A DNA stretch of 48,053 nucleotides, taken from an uncultured Caulobacteraceae bacterium (GTDB lineage Bacteria; Pseudomonadota; Alphaproteobacteria; Caulobacterales; Caulobacteraceae). Shown here piece after piece: positions 26,373-34,697 of this stretch. A program made the position numbers and the translations under genes. Below the pieces are notes generated by a model, which was given only the letters and a program-made list of their open reading frames with translations, had not been told where the DNA came from and did no database searches. The stretch lies in NCBI GenBank assembly GCA_903872075.1, contig CAIQJF010000063.1:1-48053 (forward strand), in the 5' to 3' direction. Numbering within the stretch: position 1 is the stretch's first letter; each line of letters opens with the position of its first letter.

Positions 26373-26984
26373 TTGACCCTCATCACCCGGCGCGAGGTGT
26401 TGCGCGCTACGGCCTTGGCGGCGATCGTCACGCCGGGCCTGAGCGTCGCCGGCGTCCCGGACCTGATCACCGTGCGCGCCAGGGCCGGCGCGACCACGGG
26501 CGTTCTGACGTTTCGCGGAAAGGTCTTCGCCTGCGCTGTCGGCCGGGCCGGGGTGGTGGTGGACAAGCGCGAGGGTGACCGCGGCACGCCATCGGGGAGG
26601 TTTCCTCTGCGCGAACTGCGCTACCGGCCCGACAGGATGACCGCTCCGGCGACGCGCCTGCCGCGTTTCGCCGCCAGGGCCAACGACGGTTGGTGCGATG
26701 ATCCCGCCGATCCTGCGTACAACCGGCTGGTCGCCATGCCGCACCAGACCGACGCCAAGACGATGTGGCGCGAGGACGGCCTCTACGACCTGGTCACGGT
26801 GATCGGCTACAACGACGATCCGGTGAGACCGGGGGCCGGCAGCGCCATCTTCATGCACGTGGCGGAGAACATCGCCGGGGGTCTCGGGCCGACGAGCGGC
26901 TGCGTTTCCCTGCGCGCCGCGGATCTTCTCGCCGTTCTGGCGGCGTGCGGCCCGGCCACGGAGATCGATATCCGCGCCGTCTGA
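26373..26984 (+). CDS. L,D-transpeptidase catalytic-domain protein
   Basis: A 203-aa exported protein of the YkuD superfamily. A twin-arginine-like start (TRREVLRATALAA) and signal end (about 26) lead to the catalytic domain with GTPSGRFPLREL, MWREDGLYDL, the His in IFMHV (162) and the Ser-Gly-Cys nucleophile PTSGCVSL (Cys177). Such enzymes crosslink peptidoglycan or attach proteins to it in the periplasm. No ATG is available in frame; TTG 26373 is the best start because it keeps the whole twin-arginine signal. Confidence 0.85.
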   Translation: MTLITRREVLRATALAAIVTPGLSVAGVPDLITVRARAGATTGVLTFRGKVFACAVGRAGVVVDKREGDRGTPSGRFPLRELRYRPDRMTAPATRLPRFAARANDGWCDDPADPAYNRLVAMPHQTDAKTMWREDGLYDLVTVIGYNDDPVRPGAGSAIFMHVAENIAGGLGPTSGCVSLRAADLLAVLAACGPATEIDIRAV

Positions 26985-26991
26985 CTCAGCG

Positions 26992-28285
26992 TCAGGGCGT
27001 GACCGCCACCTGACCGTCTTTCATGACGAACACCACCTTGCGGACCGCGGCGATGTCAACCGTGGGGTCCCCGGTAACCGCCGCCAGATCGGCCAGAAAG
27101 CCGGGACGAATACGGCCCAGCCGCTCACCTTCCCCGAGCACGGCGGCGTCGGTGGCGGTCGCCGCGATCAGGGCGTCCGGCGCGGGCATGCCGTAGCGCA
27201 CCATCTCGATCAGTTCGCGGCCGTTCTCGCCATGGGGATAGACGCCCACGTCCGATCCGGAGGCGATGGTCACGCCGACGCTCCGGGCGAGCCGGAAGGC
27301 CCGCTCGCTGTCGATCATCTCCGCCGTCGGCGGCGTTTTTCCGGGCACATAGTGGTCGAAATATATGCCGTAATATTCGACCTGGGTGAGGGTCGGCACA
27401 TAGGCGACACCCTTTGACGCCATCATGCGGAAGGTGGCCTCGGAACCGCCGAGACCATGTTCGATCGTGTCGACCCCCGCCACAACCGCGCGGCGCATGC
27501 CTTCGTCGGACATGGCGTGGGCGGCGACCTTGCGGCCCAGATCATGGGCGGTGTTCACCAGGGCGGTGAGTTCAGCCTGGTTGAAGGCGGGGCGGTATTC
27601 GCCCTGCGGCCCGATTCCATAGTCCGCATAGACCTTGATCCAGTCCGCGCCCGCCGCCGCCTGATGCCGGACCGCGGTCATTGACGCCATCGACTCCGGA
27701 AGCCTCCTCGGCGCCCTGCGGCAACTCCGTCACGGCATAGTCCCGGCGGGCCGGCCCGTAGGCGCCGACGGCGACGATCGCCCGCGTGACCACCTGCAGG
27801 CGCGGCCCTGGGATCAGGCCGTCGTTGATTGCACGCTCCAAATAGACATCGCTATTGCCCGCCCCCTCCGTGCCGAGATCGCGAAGGGTGGTGAAGCCGT
27901 TGTCCAGGGTGGCCTTCGCCTGGCGGGCCGCGCGCAGCGTCCGCGTCACCAGAGATTCCTTGAGAACCTGATCGTCCCAAAGGGTCTCATTGTAGGGGTG
28001 CAGGAACAGGTGGGAGTGGATGTCCATCAGGCCCGGCAAAAGGGTGGCGCCCGGCAGGCTGATGGTGCGGGCGCCGGCGGGCGCTGCGAGCCTCGGGCCA
28101 ACCGCCTTGATCCGATTGCCTTCGACCAGAACCTCCCAGCCGGCATGTGTCAGCCGGTCGTCAGCGGTGAAAACGCCGGCGGGCCGGATCAGCACCGCCT
28201 CCGCGTCGGCCACCCCAGCCAGGAGCAGCCCCACGGTGGTGAAAGCCCCACCCAGACCGGCCCATCGCCTTGTCCGTTGACCCAT
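26992..28285 (-). pseudogene. Exported metal-dependent amidohydrolase, frameshifted
   Basis: An imidazolonepropionase-like amidohydrolase split between two frames. The N-terminal part (28285 down to about 27682) has a signal peptide, LPGLMDIHSHL with the metal-binding His pair, and LPQGAEEASGVDGV. The C-terminal part reads TAVRHQAAAGADWIKVYADY, then IEHG, GSDVG and RPGFLADL. Removing one T at 27681-27682 joins them as GVDGVMTAVRHQ, the family's usual sequence. So this is a one-base insertion, real or from sequencing. ATG 28285 has AGGAG six bases upstream. Members hydrolyse cyclic amides or X-Pro dipeptides; the substrate is unknown. Confidence 0.85.
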
Positions 28286-28348
28286 TCCCTGCTCCTGAAG
28301 TTCGCTGAAGGATCCTGATAGCAACCGGGCCGCACGGGGTCGATCCGA

Positions 28349-29461
28349 CTAGATCCGGCGGGCGAGGCCGTTGAAGAAACGCCGGGCCGGATCCTCGATC
28401 AGCCGGAATGTGAGGCTGGCGGCCCCGACAACCATGGCGAGACAGGCCAGCAGCGCAAGATCCATGGCCCAGGGACCGCCGAGGATGAACAGGTCCCCCG
28501 TCTCCTCATGTCGAACCGCGGGCTGGCCAAGGGCCCTGCCTAGCCCCTCGATCGCTTGGGCGGTCATGATCGTGAAGAACGGGTGGATCAGGTAGATTGA
28601 GTAGGACACCGTGCCGATCCACTGCCAGCCCCGTCCCGCCAGCACCCGCGCGACCGGTCCCACATCAAACGCGAAGACCAGCACGACGGCGCTGAAGATC
28701 GGGATCATCCCGAGATCCGGAATGCGATCCCCGAGCAGGAACGGCGCAAGGCCAACACCCAGGACGGCGAAGGTGAGCCAGACCGGCGGACGCCAGCCGC
28801 GCCCCTGCAGCGCGCCATGCGCCCTGAACAGCAAGGTTCCTGCGAAAAACCCCAGAGCGTAGTGCGCCACACTGATCAGCACGGTCGGTTCAGGGCCAGG
28901 ATCGCTGTCGGCCAGAGTCGCGGCGCCCCAGACGCCCACCGCCGTAAGAGCGGCGGCGATGAGGCACTCCATGGCCGCGGCGAAACGCCCAACCGCCATC
29001 ACCAAAAGGAAATAGGCGACGTTCAGCCAGAGCTCGAGGCTGATGCTCCAGGCCGTGTAGTTCCAGCTTTCCTGCTGGGTGGTGAATCCCTGAACCAGCA
29101 GGATATTCTCGCCGAGGCTTTCAAGGCTGAACTTGTCGTGAAATCCCCCGCCCGGCGCGCCCACGACCGTCGCGACGATCTCGAACACCAGCCAGGCGCC
29201 CAGCGCGCCGGCATGCAGAGGGTAGAGCCGTCCGAACCGTTTCACGCAGGCGGCGGCCACGGCACGCAGGGTCGACACCTTCCGTCCGTAGGCCGACGCG
29301 ATGATGAAGCCACTGAGGACGAAGAAGAAATCGACGCCCACATAGCCATTGGCGAACAGGCGCTGCAGATGACCGCCAGCGTTCAGATGGAAACCCACCA
29401 CCATCAGGGCGCAGACGCCACGCACGGCGTCGAGACTTTGAAAACGGTCGGCCGCTCGCAT
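28349..29461 (-). CDS. Acyltransferase 3 (OafA/NodX-like) membrane protein
   Basis: A 370-aa integral membrane O-acyltransferase with about ten hydrophobic helices. The opening SLDAVRGVCALMVVGFHLNA includes the conserved His, and VGVDFFFVLSGFIIA is the second family hallmark. Such proteins acetylate or acylate exported polysaccharides, lipids or antibiotics. It starts 17 bases after the cytochrome c stop on the same strand, so it may be co-transcribed with the PQQ dehydrogenase, although a functional link is not obvious. Confidence 0.9.
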   Translation of the reverse strand: MRAADRFQSLDAVRGVCALMVVGFHLNAGGHLQRLFANGYVGVDFFFVLSGFIIASAYGRKVSTLRAVAAACVKRFGRLYPLHAGALGAWLVFEIVATVVGAPGGGFHDKFSLESLGENILLVQGFTTQQESWNYTAWSISLELWLNVAYFLLVMAVGRFAAAMECLIAAALTAVGVWGAATLADSDPGPEPTVLISVAHYALGFFAGTLLFRAHGALQGRGWRPPVWLTFAVLGVGLAPFLLGDRIPDLGMIPIFSAVVLVFAFDVGPVARVLAGRGWQWIGTVSYSIYLIHPFFTIMTAQAIEGLGRALGQPAVRHEETGDLFILGGPWAMDLALLACLAMVVGAASLTFRLIEDPARRFFNGLARRI

Positions 29462-29478
29462 GGCCTGACCGCCCGCCC

Positions 29479-29886
29479 TCAGGATTTACATTCGGAGGCC
29501 GACTTCAGATAGGCCACGATCCGCCAGAGGTCCTCGTCGGCGATCGCGCCGGCGAAGGACACCATGCGCGTGCCCGCCACCCCGTGGGTGATCGTGTGGA
29601 AGATCTCGGCCGACGAACCGCCATGCAGCCACTCGCAGTCGAACAGATAGGGCGCGTCGGAGTGCATCGACGTCATCTTGTGGCAGTAGGCGCCGCAGGT
29701 GCCCACGAAGATCGCCTTGCCACGGGCGACGTCGGCCGGGGATTTCAACAGGGCCGGCACCGGATCGACGAAGGTCGGAGTCGCAACGGCCGGTGGCGCC
29801 GACGCGGGCGCCTTGGCCGGCGCCTGCGCCCCGGACACGGCGCAACAGATCGTCGCCAGAGCGGCGATGGCAAACCCTCGGATCAT
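29479..29886 (-). CDS. Small cytochrome c with unusual CX3CH haem motif
   Basis: A 135-aa periplasmic protein with a signal peptide (about 1-21) and a Pro/Ala-rich linker. The haem motif reads Cys64-Gly-Ala-Tyr-Cys68-His69, three residues between the cysteines rather than two. The codons (tgc ggc gcc tac tgc cac) leave no doubt in this sequence. The probable axial Met is Met108 in GTRMVSF, and the end EDLWRIVAYLKS is a normal cytochrome c C-terminal helix. It starts 8 bases after the PQQ dehydrogenase stop, so it is most likely that enzyme's electron acceptor. Confidence 0.85.
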   Translation of the reverse strand: MIRGFAIAALATICCAVSGAQAPAKAPASAPPAVATPTFVDPVPALLKSPADVARGKAIFVGTCGAYCHKMTSMHSDAPYLFDCEWLHGGSSAEIFHTITHGVAGTRMVSFAGAIADEDLWRIVAYLKSASECKS

Positions 29887-29894
29887 GGGACGCT

Positions 29895-31673
29895 CTACTT
29901 GGTCAGAGAGAAGACGAAGAGTTGGCCGCCTTCCGGGAGCAGGGAACCGCCGCCCGCGAAACCATCGAGGCTCGACCAGCCGCCGGAGGGGATGGCCACA
30001 TAAGGCTTGCCGTCGATCTCATAGGCGATCGGCTGGCCCCGCGCCGCCCCGCCCATGCGGAACGACCACAATTTCTGGCCGGTGGCCTGATCGAAGGCGA
30101 GGGCTTCGCCGCGCATGTTGGCCGTGAACAGCACGCCGCCGGCGGTGGCGACGACGCCGGACATCATCGGCTTGGGATCGTGATAGCGCCACTTGATCTG
30201 GCCGGTCTTCACGTCGATGGCCGACAACAGGCCGTAAGCCTTCCCCTCGTTGGCGTCGGTGGTGTCGGGCATGCCGCCCATGAAGGGGATACCCTTCACA
30301 TAGGCGACGATACCCTTCTGGTACTTCTGGCAGGCCTCAATCGAGGGCGCGAACACCAGGCCGGTCTTGGGATCATAGGCGCCGGTCCAGGAACCGTTCA
30401 TACCGCCGAGATTGGACGGACAGATCTTCCGGTCGGGATTGTCCTGCGGCAGGGCGGCGGGATCAACGACCGGCCGCCCGGCGGCATCCACACCCTTGGC
30501 CCAGTTGAGCTGCTCCACATATTGCGTGGCGCGCAGGAATTTCCCGTTGGTGCGGTCCAACAGATAGAAGAAGCCGTTGCGGTCGGGCTGCGCGATGGCC
30601 TTGACCGGTTTGCCGCCGAACATCGTGTCCACGAGGAACAACTGGGTATTGCCGTCGAAGTCCCAGACATCATGCTGGGTGAACTGGAAGTGCCACTTCA
30701 GCTTGCCCGACTTGGGATCGAGGGCGAGCACGGAGTCGGAGTAGAGGTTGTCGCCGGCGCGGGTGTCGCCGTTCCAGTCCGGCGACGGATTGCCCACCGT
30801 CCAGAACAGGGTGTCGGTCTCGGCGTCATAGGCGCCGGTGGTCCAGGCCGGCGCGCCGCCCGACTTCCAGGAGTCTCCGGCCCAGGTCTTGGCGACCGCC
30901 GGATCCTCGCCGGGAACGGTGAAGATGCGCCACAGACGCTTGCCAGTCTTGGCCTCATAGGCGTCGAGGAAACCGCGCGCCCCGAATTCGCCGCCGGCGA
31001 TGCCGCTGTAGACTGTGTCACCAACAACCAAGGGTGCAGACGTTGCGGAATAGCCGTCACGATAATCCGCCAGTTCGACAGTCCACGCGACCTTGCCGGT
31101 CATACGCTCGAAGGCGATCAGACGGGCGTCGAGGGTCGCCATGATGACCAGATCGCCGCTGATGGCGACGCCGCGGTTGCCCGGCCCGCAGCACAGGCGC
31201 AGATCGTCGGGAAGCTTCACGTCATAGCGCCACAGGAATTCACCGGTCTTGGCGTCCAGGGCCAGAAGCCGGTTGTAGCTGGTGGTGACGTACATGACCC
31301 CGCCGTAGACCACGGGTGAGGCCTCGAACTGTCCGGTTGTCCCGGTGGGGGCGGACCAGGCCACCTGCAGCCCCTTCACCGAGGCGGGGGTGAGGCTCTT
31401 GACCGGGCTATGCCGGAAGTTGCGGTAGTCACCGCCGTACAGCAGCCAATTGCCCGCCGTGTTGGACGCCTTGGCGAGCGTCTCTCCGGTCACCGGAGGC
31501 GCGCCCGCGCCGACGGGCTTGGCGGCGAACCACGCTGTCGGCGGCGGCGGCAGGGCCACCTCGGCGTTCGAGACGCCCGCCGCGGGGTCAGCCAAAGCTG
31601 GGACGGCCGTCGCGACGATGGCGGCGCTGAACAGCACGGTTCCGGCCACACGGGCCAACGACTTACCGATCAT
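29895..31673 (-). CDS. PQQ-dependent alcohol dehydrogenase, probably lanthanide-type
   Basis: A 592-aa periplasmic quinoprotein of the methanol/ethanol dehydrogenase family with a signal peptide (about 1-28) and an eight-bladed beta-propeller with tryptophan-docking repeats. The vicinal disulfide is Cys161-Cys162 (LRLCCGPGNRG). Likely metal ligands are Glu229 (GGEFGARG) and Asn295 (VGNPSPDW), and the catalytic base is Asp338. Asp340 two residues on (HDVWDFDG) is the extra ligand that marks lanthanide-dependent XoxF/ExaF/PedH enzymes; Ca enzymes have Ala, Ser or Thr there. It oxidises an alcohol or aldehyde and passes electrons to a cytochrome c, most likely the adjacent one. The substrate is unknown. 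Confidence 0.92.
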   Translation of the reverse strand: MIGKSLARVAGTVLFSAAIVATAVPALADPAAGVSNAEVALPPPPTAWFAAKPVGAGAPPVTGETLAKASNTAGNWLLYGGDYRNFRHSPVKSLTPASVKGLQVAWSAPTGTTGQFEASPVVYGGVMYVTTSYNRLLALDAKTGEFLWRYDVKLPDDLRLCCGPGNRGVAISGDLVIMATLDARLIAFERMTGKVAWTVELADYRDGYSATSAPLVVGDTVYSGIAGGEFGARGFLDAYEAKTGKRLWRIFTVPGEDPAVAKTWAGDSWKSGGAPAWTTGAYDAETDTLFWTVGNPSPDWNGDTRAGDNLYSDSVLALDPKSGKLKWHFQFTQHDVWDFDGNTQLFLVDTMFGGKPVKAIAQPDRNGFFYLLDRTNGKFLRATQYVEQLNWAKGVDAAGRPVVDPAALPQDNPDRKICPSNLGGMNGSWTGAYDPKTGLVFAPSIEACQKYQKGIVAYVKGIPFMGGMPDTTDANEGKAYGLLSAIDVKTGQIKWRYHDPKPMMSGVVATAGGVLFTANMRGEALAFDQATGQKLWSFRMGGAARGQPIAYEIDGKPYVAIPSGGWSSLDGFAGGGSLLPEGGQLFVFSLTK

Positions 31674-31779
31674 GAGACCTCCCGGACGCCGCGATTCAAA
31701 ATCGCTTCAGGCCGCGTAGCCCGCGATCTCCCGCGGAGCAAGAGGCGGGCCCGCCTTAGCCTTCCGGCTCGGGATGAGG

Positions 31780-32649
31780 TCAGCCCTGCGCGGCCAACTT
31801 GTCCTGGGTCTTGGTGTCGAAGTCGCCAGCGTCATGGCGCTCATGCAACTGCTGGGCCGGATCGCCCCAGGCGGCGTTGACCATCCGCCCACGCTTCACG
31901 GCGGGCCGCTCGGCGATCTGGTCGGTCCAACGCTGAACGTTCTTGTAGCTCTCGACCTCCAGGAATTCGCCCGCACCGTAGAGCGCGCCCTTCGCCAGGC
32001 CGCCGTACCAGGGATAGACGGCCATATCGGCGATGGTGAAATCGTCTCCCGCGAGAAAGGCGCTCTCCGCCAGGCGGCGATCGAGCACGTCCAGCTGGCG
32101 CTTCACCTCCATGGCGAAACGGTCGATGGCGTATTCGATTTTGGTGGGCGCGTAGGCGTAGAAATGGCCGAAACCGCCGCCGAGATAGGGCGCGCTGCCC
32201 ATTTGCCAGAACAGCCAGGAATAGCACTCGGCCCGCGTTGCGGCGTCCTTGGGCAGGAACGCCCCGAACTTCTCGGCCAGATAGAGCAGGATCGCCCCGG
32301 ACTCGAATACGCGGATAGGTTTCTCGCCGCTGCGGTCGACCAGAGCGGGAATCTTGGAGTTGGGGTTGGCGTCGACGAAGCCGCTGGAAAACTGCTGGCC
32401 CTCGTTGATGCGGATCAGCCAAGCGTCATATTCCGCCGCCGTGTGGCCAAGCGCCAGGAGCTCTTCGAGCATAATCGTGACCTTGATGCCGTTGGGCGTG
32501 GCCAGCGAATAGAGCTGCAGAGGATGACGGCCGACCGGCAGGTCCTTGTCATGGGTCGGGCCGGCGATCGGACGGTTGATGTTGGCGAACCTGCCGCCGC
32601 TTTCCTTGTCCCAGGTCCAAACCTTCGGCGGCGTGTAGGTGTCGGTCAT
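31780..32649 (-). CDS. yghU: Glutathione S-transferase family protein (YghU-like)
   Basis: A 289-aa member of the nu-class GST group (YghU/YfcG), glutathione-dependent disulfide-bond oxidoreductases. Visible are PLQLYSLATPNGIKVTIMLEE (thioredoxin-fold start), NPNSKIPALVD and FESGAILLYLAEKFG (glutathione-binding segment), and FTIADMAVYPWY in the helical domain. The N-terminal extension before the thioredoxin fold is typical of YghU. ATG 32649 with an upstream GGAG is chosen; the 427-codon open frame is an artefact. It lies 106 bases upstream of the PQQ dehydrogenase on the same strand and divergent from the SLOG-like gene. Confidence 0.9.
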   Translation of the reverse strand: MTDTYTPPKVWTWDKESGGRFANINRPIAGPTHDKDLPVGRHPLQLYSLATPNGIKVTIMLEELLALGHTAAEYDAWLIRINEGQQFSSGFVDANPNSKIPALVDRSGEKPIRVFESGAILLYLAEKFGAFLPKDAATRAECYSWLFWQMGSAPYLGGGFGHFYAYAPTKIEYAIDRFAMEVKRQLDVLDRRLAESAFLAGDDFTIADMAVYPWYGGLAKGALYGAGEFLEVESYKNVQRWTDQIAERPAVKRGRMVNAAWGDPAQQLHERHDAGDFDTKTQDKLAAQG

Positions 32650-32872
32650 TCCTGGAACTCCCCGGGTCCGTTTGGCCACGCATCCCGCAGCCCGTCTCCC
32701 ATTTAGTGACGCCTCGATGGTTTGCCCAGTCGCCGATCGCCTGATCTGGAAGATGGCGTCGCTGCCTATGTGGGATTGTTTCCCTGCCGATCGACTTGAC
32801 CCGCGCGGCCCTCTGCCGCAACGACTCCGAGCTAGCATGGGCCTGGGGGGCCAGACATTCCATGGCGACATC

Positions 32873-34684
32873 ATGAGCGACGCCACCAAGGTCAATCCGC
32901 TTTCCGCGGGTCCGACGGAAACCGAAGGCCTGATCCGCCTGGTGATCGGCGTGACCGGCCACCGCGACCTGCGGCCGGAGGAACGCGACGCAACCGAACA
33001 GGCCGTGCGCGGGGAGATCGAAGCACTCGCCCAGCGATATCCGGGCACGCCGCTGCGACTCATCTCGTCATTGGCCGAAGGGGCCGATCGCCTCGTGGCC
33101 CGCGTTTTTCTCGAGATGCGCGACGCACGCGCCGCCGCGGGCGTGGCTCTTGCATCATCCTGGGATCTGGTGGTCCCACTTCCGTTCGCCGAGGCCAGCT
33201 ACGCCGAGGATTTTCCGGAAACCCTGGGCGAGTACCAAGCTCTGCGGAACGCGGCCGGCCTGGTGTTCACGGTTCCCCAGCGGCCCAGCCACGCCGAAGC
33301 CGAACGCAGAGTCCATGGCCGGGCGCGCGACCTGCAATATCTGGATGCGAGCCTGTTCGTAATCCGCCACAGCCACGTCCTGTTCGGTCTCTGGGACGGC
33401 GAGCCGACGGACCGGATCGGCGCCACGGCCCAGATCGTCGGCCTCAAGCTGGGTCGCGCCACCGAACGTCACTTCAACGCCTCGATCGACTATCACGATC
33501 ACGATGTTGGACCGGTGGCGCACTTCAGGATCGGCCGACTGAACTCCGGACCAGCGCCGTCGGGCCAAGGGCCCCTTGAGATTGCCCGGATCAATCCTGA
33601 CGACGCAGAACTGGGTTTCGACGCCTTCCACAATGCGTTCGCCGATATCGACGTCCTGAATGCGGTGATCCACACTTGGCATGCACCGGAGTTGGCGACC
33701 CGGCTCGACACCGCCTGGGCATATCTGACCGGCCCGGCGCGCGATCGGGCTCCCGCGCTTCTGGAGACCGGCGATGTCCAATCGGTTCACGCCTTCAGCG
33801 CTGTGGATCAATGCGCGATCACGCTCGAACGGCAGCGCAAGCGACTGGTCCGCTCGCTCTATGTTCTCGGGGGCTTCGCAACCTTCTTCCTTTGGACCGC
33901 GGTCGACGGCCTGGCGCGAGGCTGGATGATCGGCGCCTATGCGGCCTGTTTCGCGGCGATCCTGCTCCTCCTGACCCGCCTTCAGTCCAAAAGCCACGTG
34001 CTCGACCAGTTTCTCTACCGCATGCTGGCGGAGAGCCTTCGGGTCCAGATCTACTGCTCCCTTAGCCACGCGGGGCGGGCGAACGCGGCCGATTCCGCCC
34101 ACTCCGCCTATCCGTTCCGGGCGATCGACAGCTTTCTCGGTCAACAGCTGCACGAGTTGGGCTGGGTTCGCGAGGCGCTGCGCGGGATGATCGTCCAACC
34201 ACGCACCGCGCCGCCCCACGAGGAAGCGCTACGGCGCGAGGTGTCTAACTTCTGGATATCGGATCAGGAGAAATGGTTCGAGAAGCGCAGGCGATCGCTG
34301 GACGGCGACGCGCAACGTTATGGCTGGCTGGCACGGGCGGTCTACGTCGCCGGCGTTGTCTTTGCAGGCGTCTTTGTGGTGGAAAACGCACGCCTGGGGT
34401 GGCCGCATCTCCTGGACCACGGCCTGGGCATCGCGGCGGCTATCGCGCCGGCCATGGCGCTGCTGCTGCAGGGCTATCAGGAAAAGATGAGCTTCGAGGA
34501 TCAGGCCAAGAGTTACGAGCGCATGGGCCTTATCTTCCGCCGGGCCGAGCGCCATCTGGCGACGGTCGAGGGCCACGCCGGACGCCGGGCGGCCATCCTG
34601 AGGGGCCTCGCCGCGGAGGCGGTGACCGAAACCACCAACTGGCTGATCCTCAAGAAGTCACGGACGGCCAACCTGCCGATCTGA
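32873..34684 (+). CDS. SLOG-like domain fused to four membrane helices
   Basis: A 603-aa protein. Residues about 20-200 look like a Rossmann-type SLOG nucleotide-binding domain: VIGVTGHRDL (25-34), ISSLAEGADRLVA (64-76), YLDASLFVIRHSHVLFGLWD (156-175). Two pairs of membrane helices follow (about 328-347 and 352-370; 488-504 and 517-533), with soluble helices between and a charged helix after the last pair (540-563). The second pair plus that helix resembles the SLATT-type two-TM effector that accompanies SLOG and SMODS proteins. In that framework the soluble part would sense a nucleotide and the membrane part would act as pore or effector. No family name was recognised with certainty. ATG 32873 is preferred over ATG 32837. 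Confidence 0.75.
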   Translation: MSDATKVNPLSAGPTETEGLIRLVIGVTGHRDLRPEERDATEQAVRGEIEALAQRYPGTPLRLISSLAEGADRLVARVFLEMRDARAAAGVALASSWDLVVPLPFAEASYAEDFPETLGEYQALRNAAGLVFTVPQRPSHAEAERRVHGRARDLQYLDASLFVIRHSHVLFGLWDGEPTDRIGATAQIVGLKLGRATERHFNASIDYHDHDVGPVAHFRIGRLNSGPAPSGQGPLEIARINPDDAELGFDAFHNAFADIDVLNAVIHTWHAPELATRLDTAWAYLTGPARDRAPALLETGDVQSVHAFSAVDQCAITLERQRKRLVRSLYVLGGFATFFLWTAVDGLARGWMIGAYAACFAAILLLLTRLQSKSHVLDQFLYRMLAESLRVQIYCSLSHAGRANAADSAHSAYPFRAIDSFLGQQLHELGWVREALRGMIVQPRTAPPHEEALRREVSNFWISDQEKWFEKRRRSLDGDAQRYGWLARAVYVAGVVFAGVFVVENARLGWPHLLDHGLGIAAAIAPAMALLLQGYQEKMSFEDQAKSYERMGLIFRRAERHLATVEGHAGRRAAILRGLAAEAVTETTNWLILKKSRTANLPI

Positions 34685-34697
34685 GCCGCAGGCCGCG

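Noticed and set aside
32650..32872. N-terminal extension of the SLOG-like protein
   Set aside because: The frame is open upstream, but its residues are not protein-like, it overlaps the GST start region, and ATG 32873 begins the conserved part.
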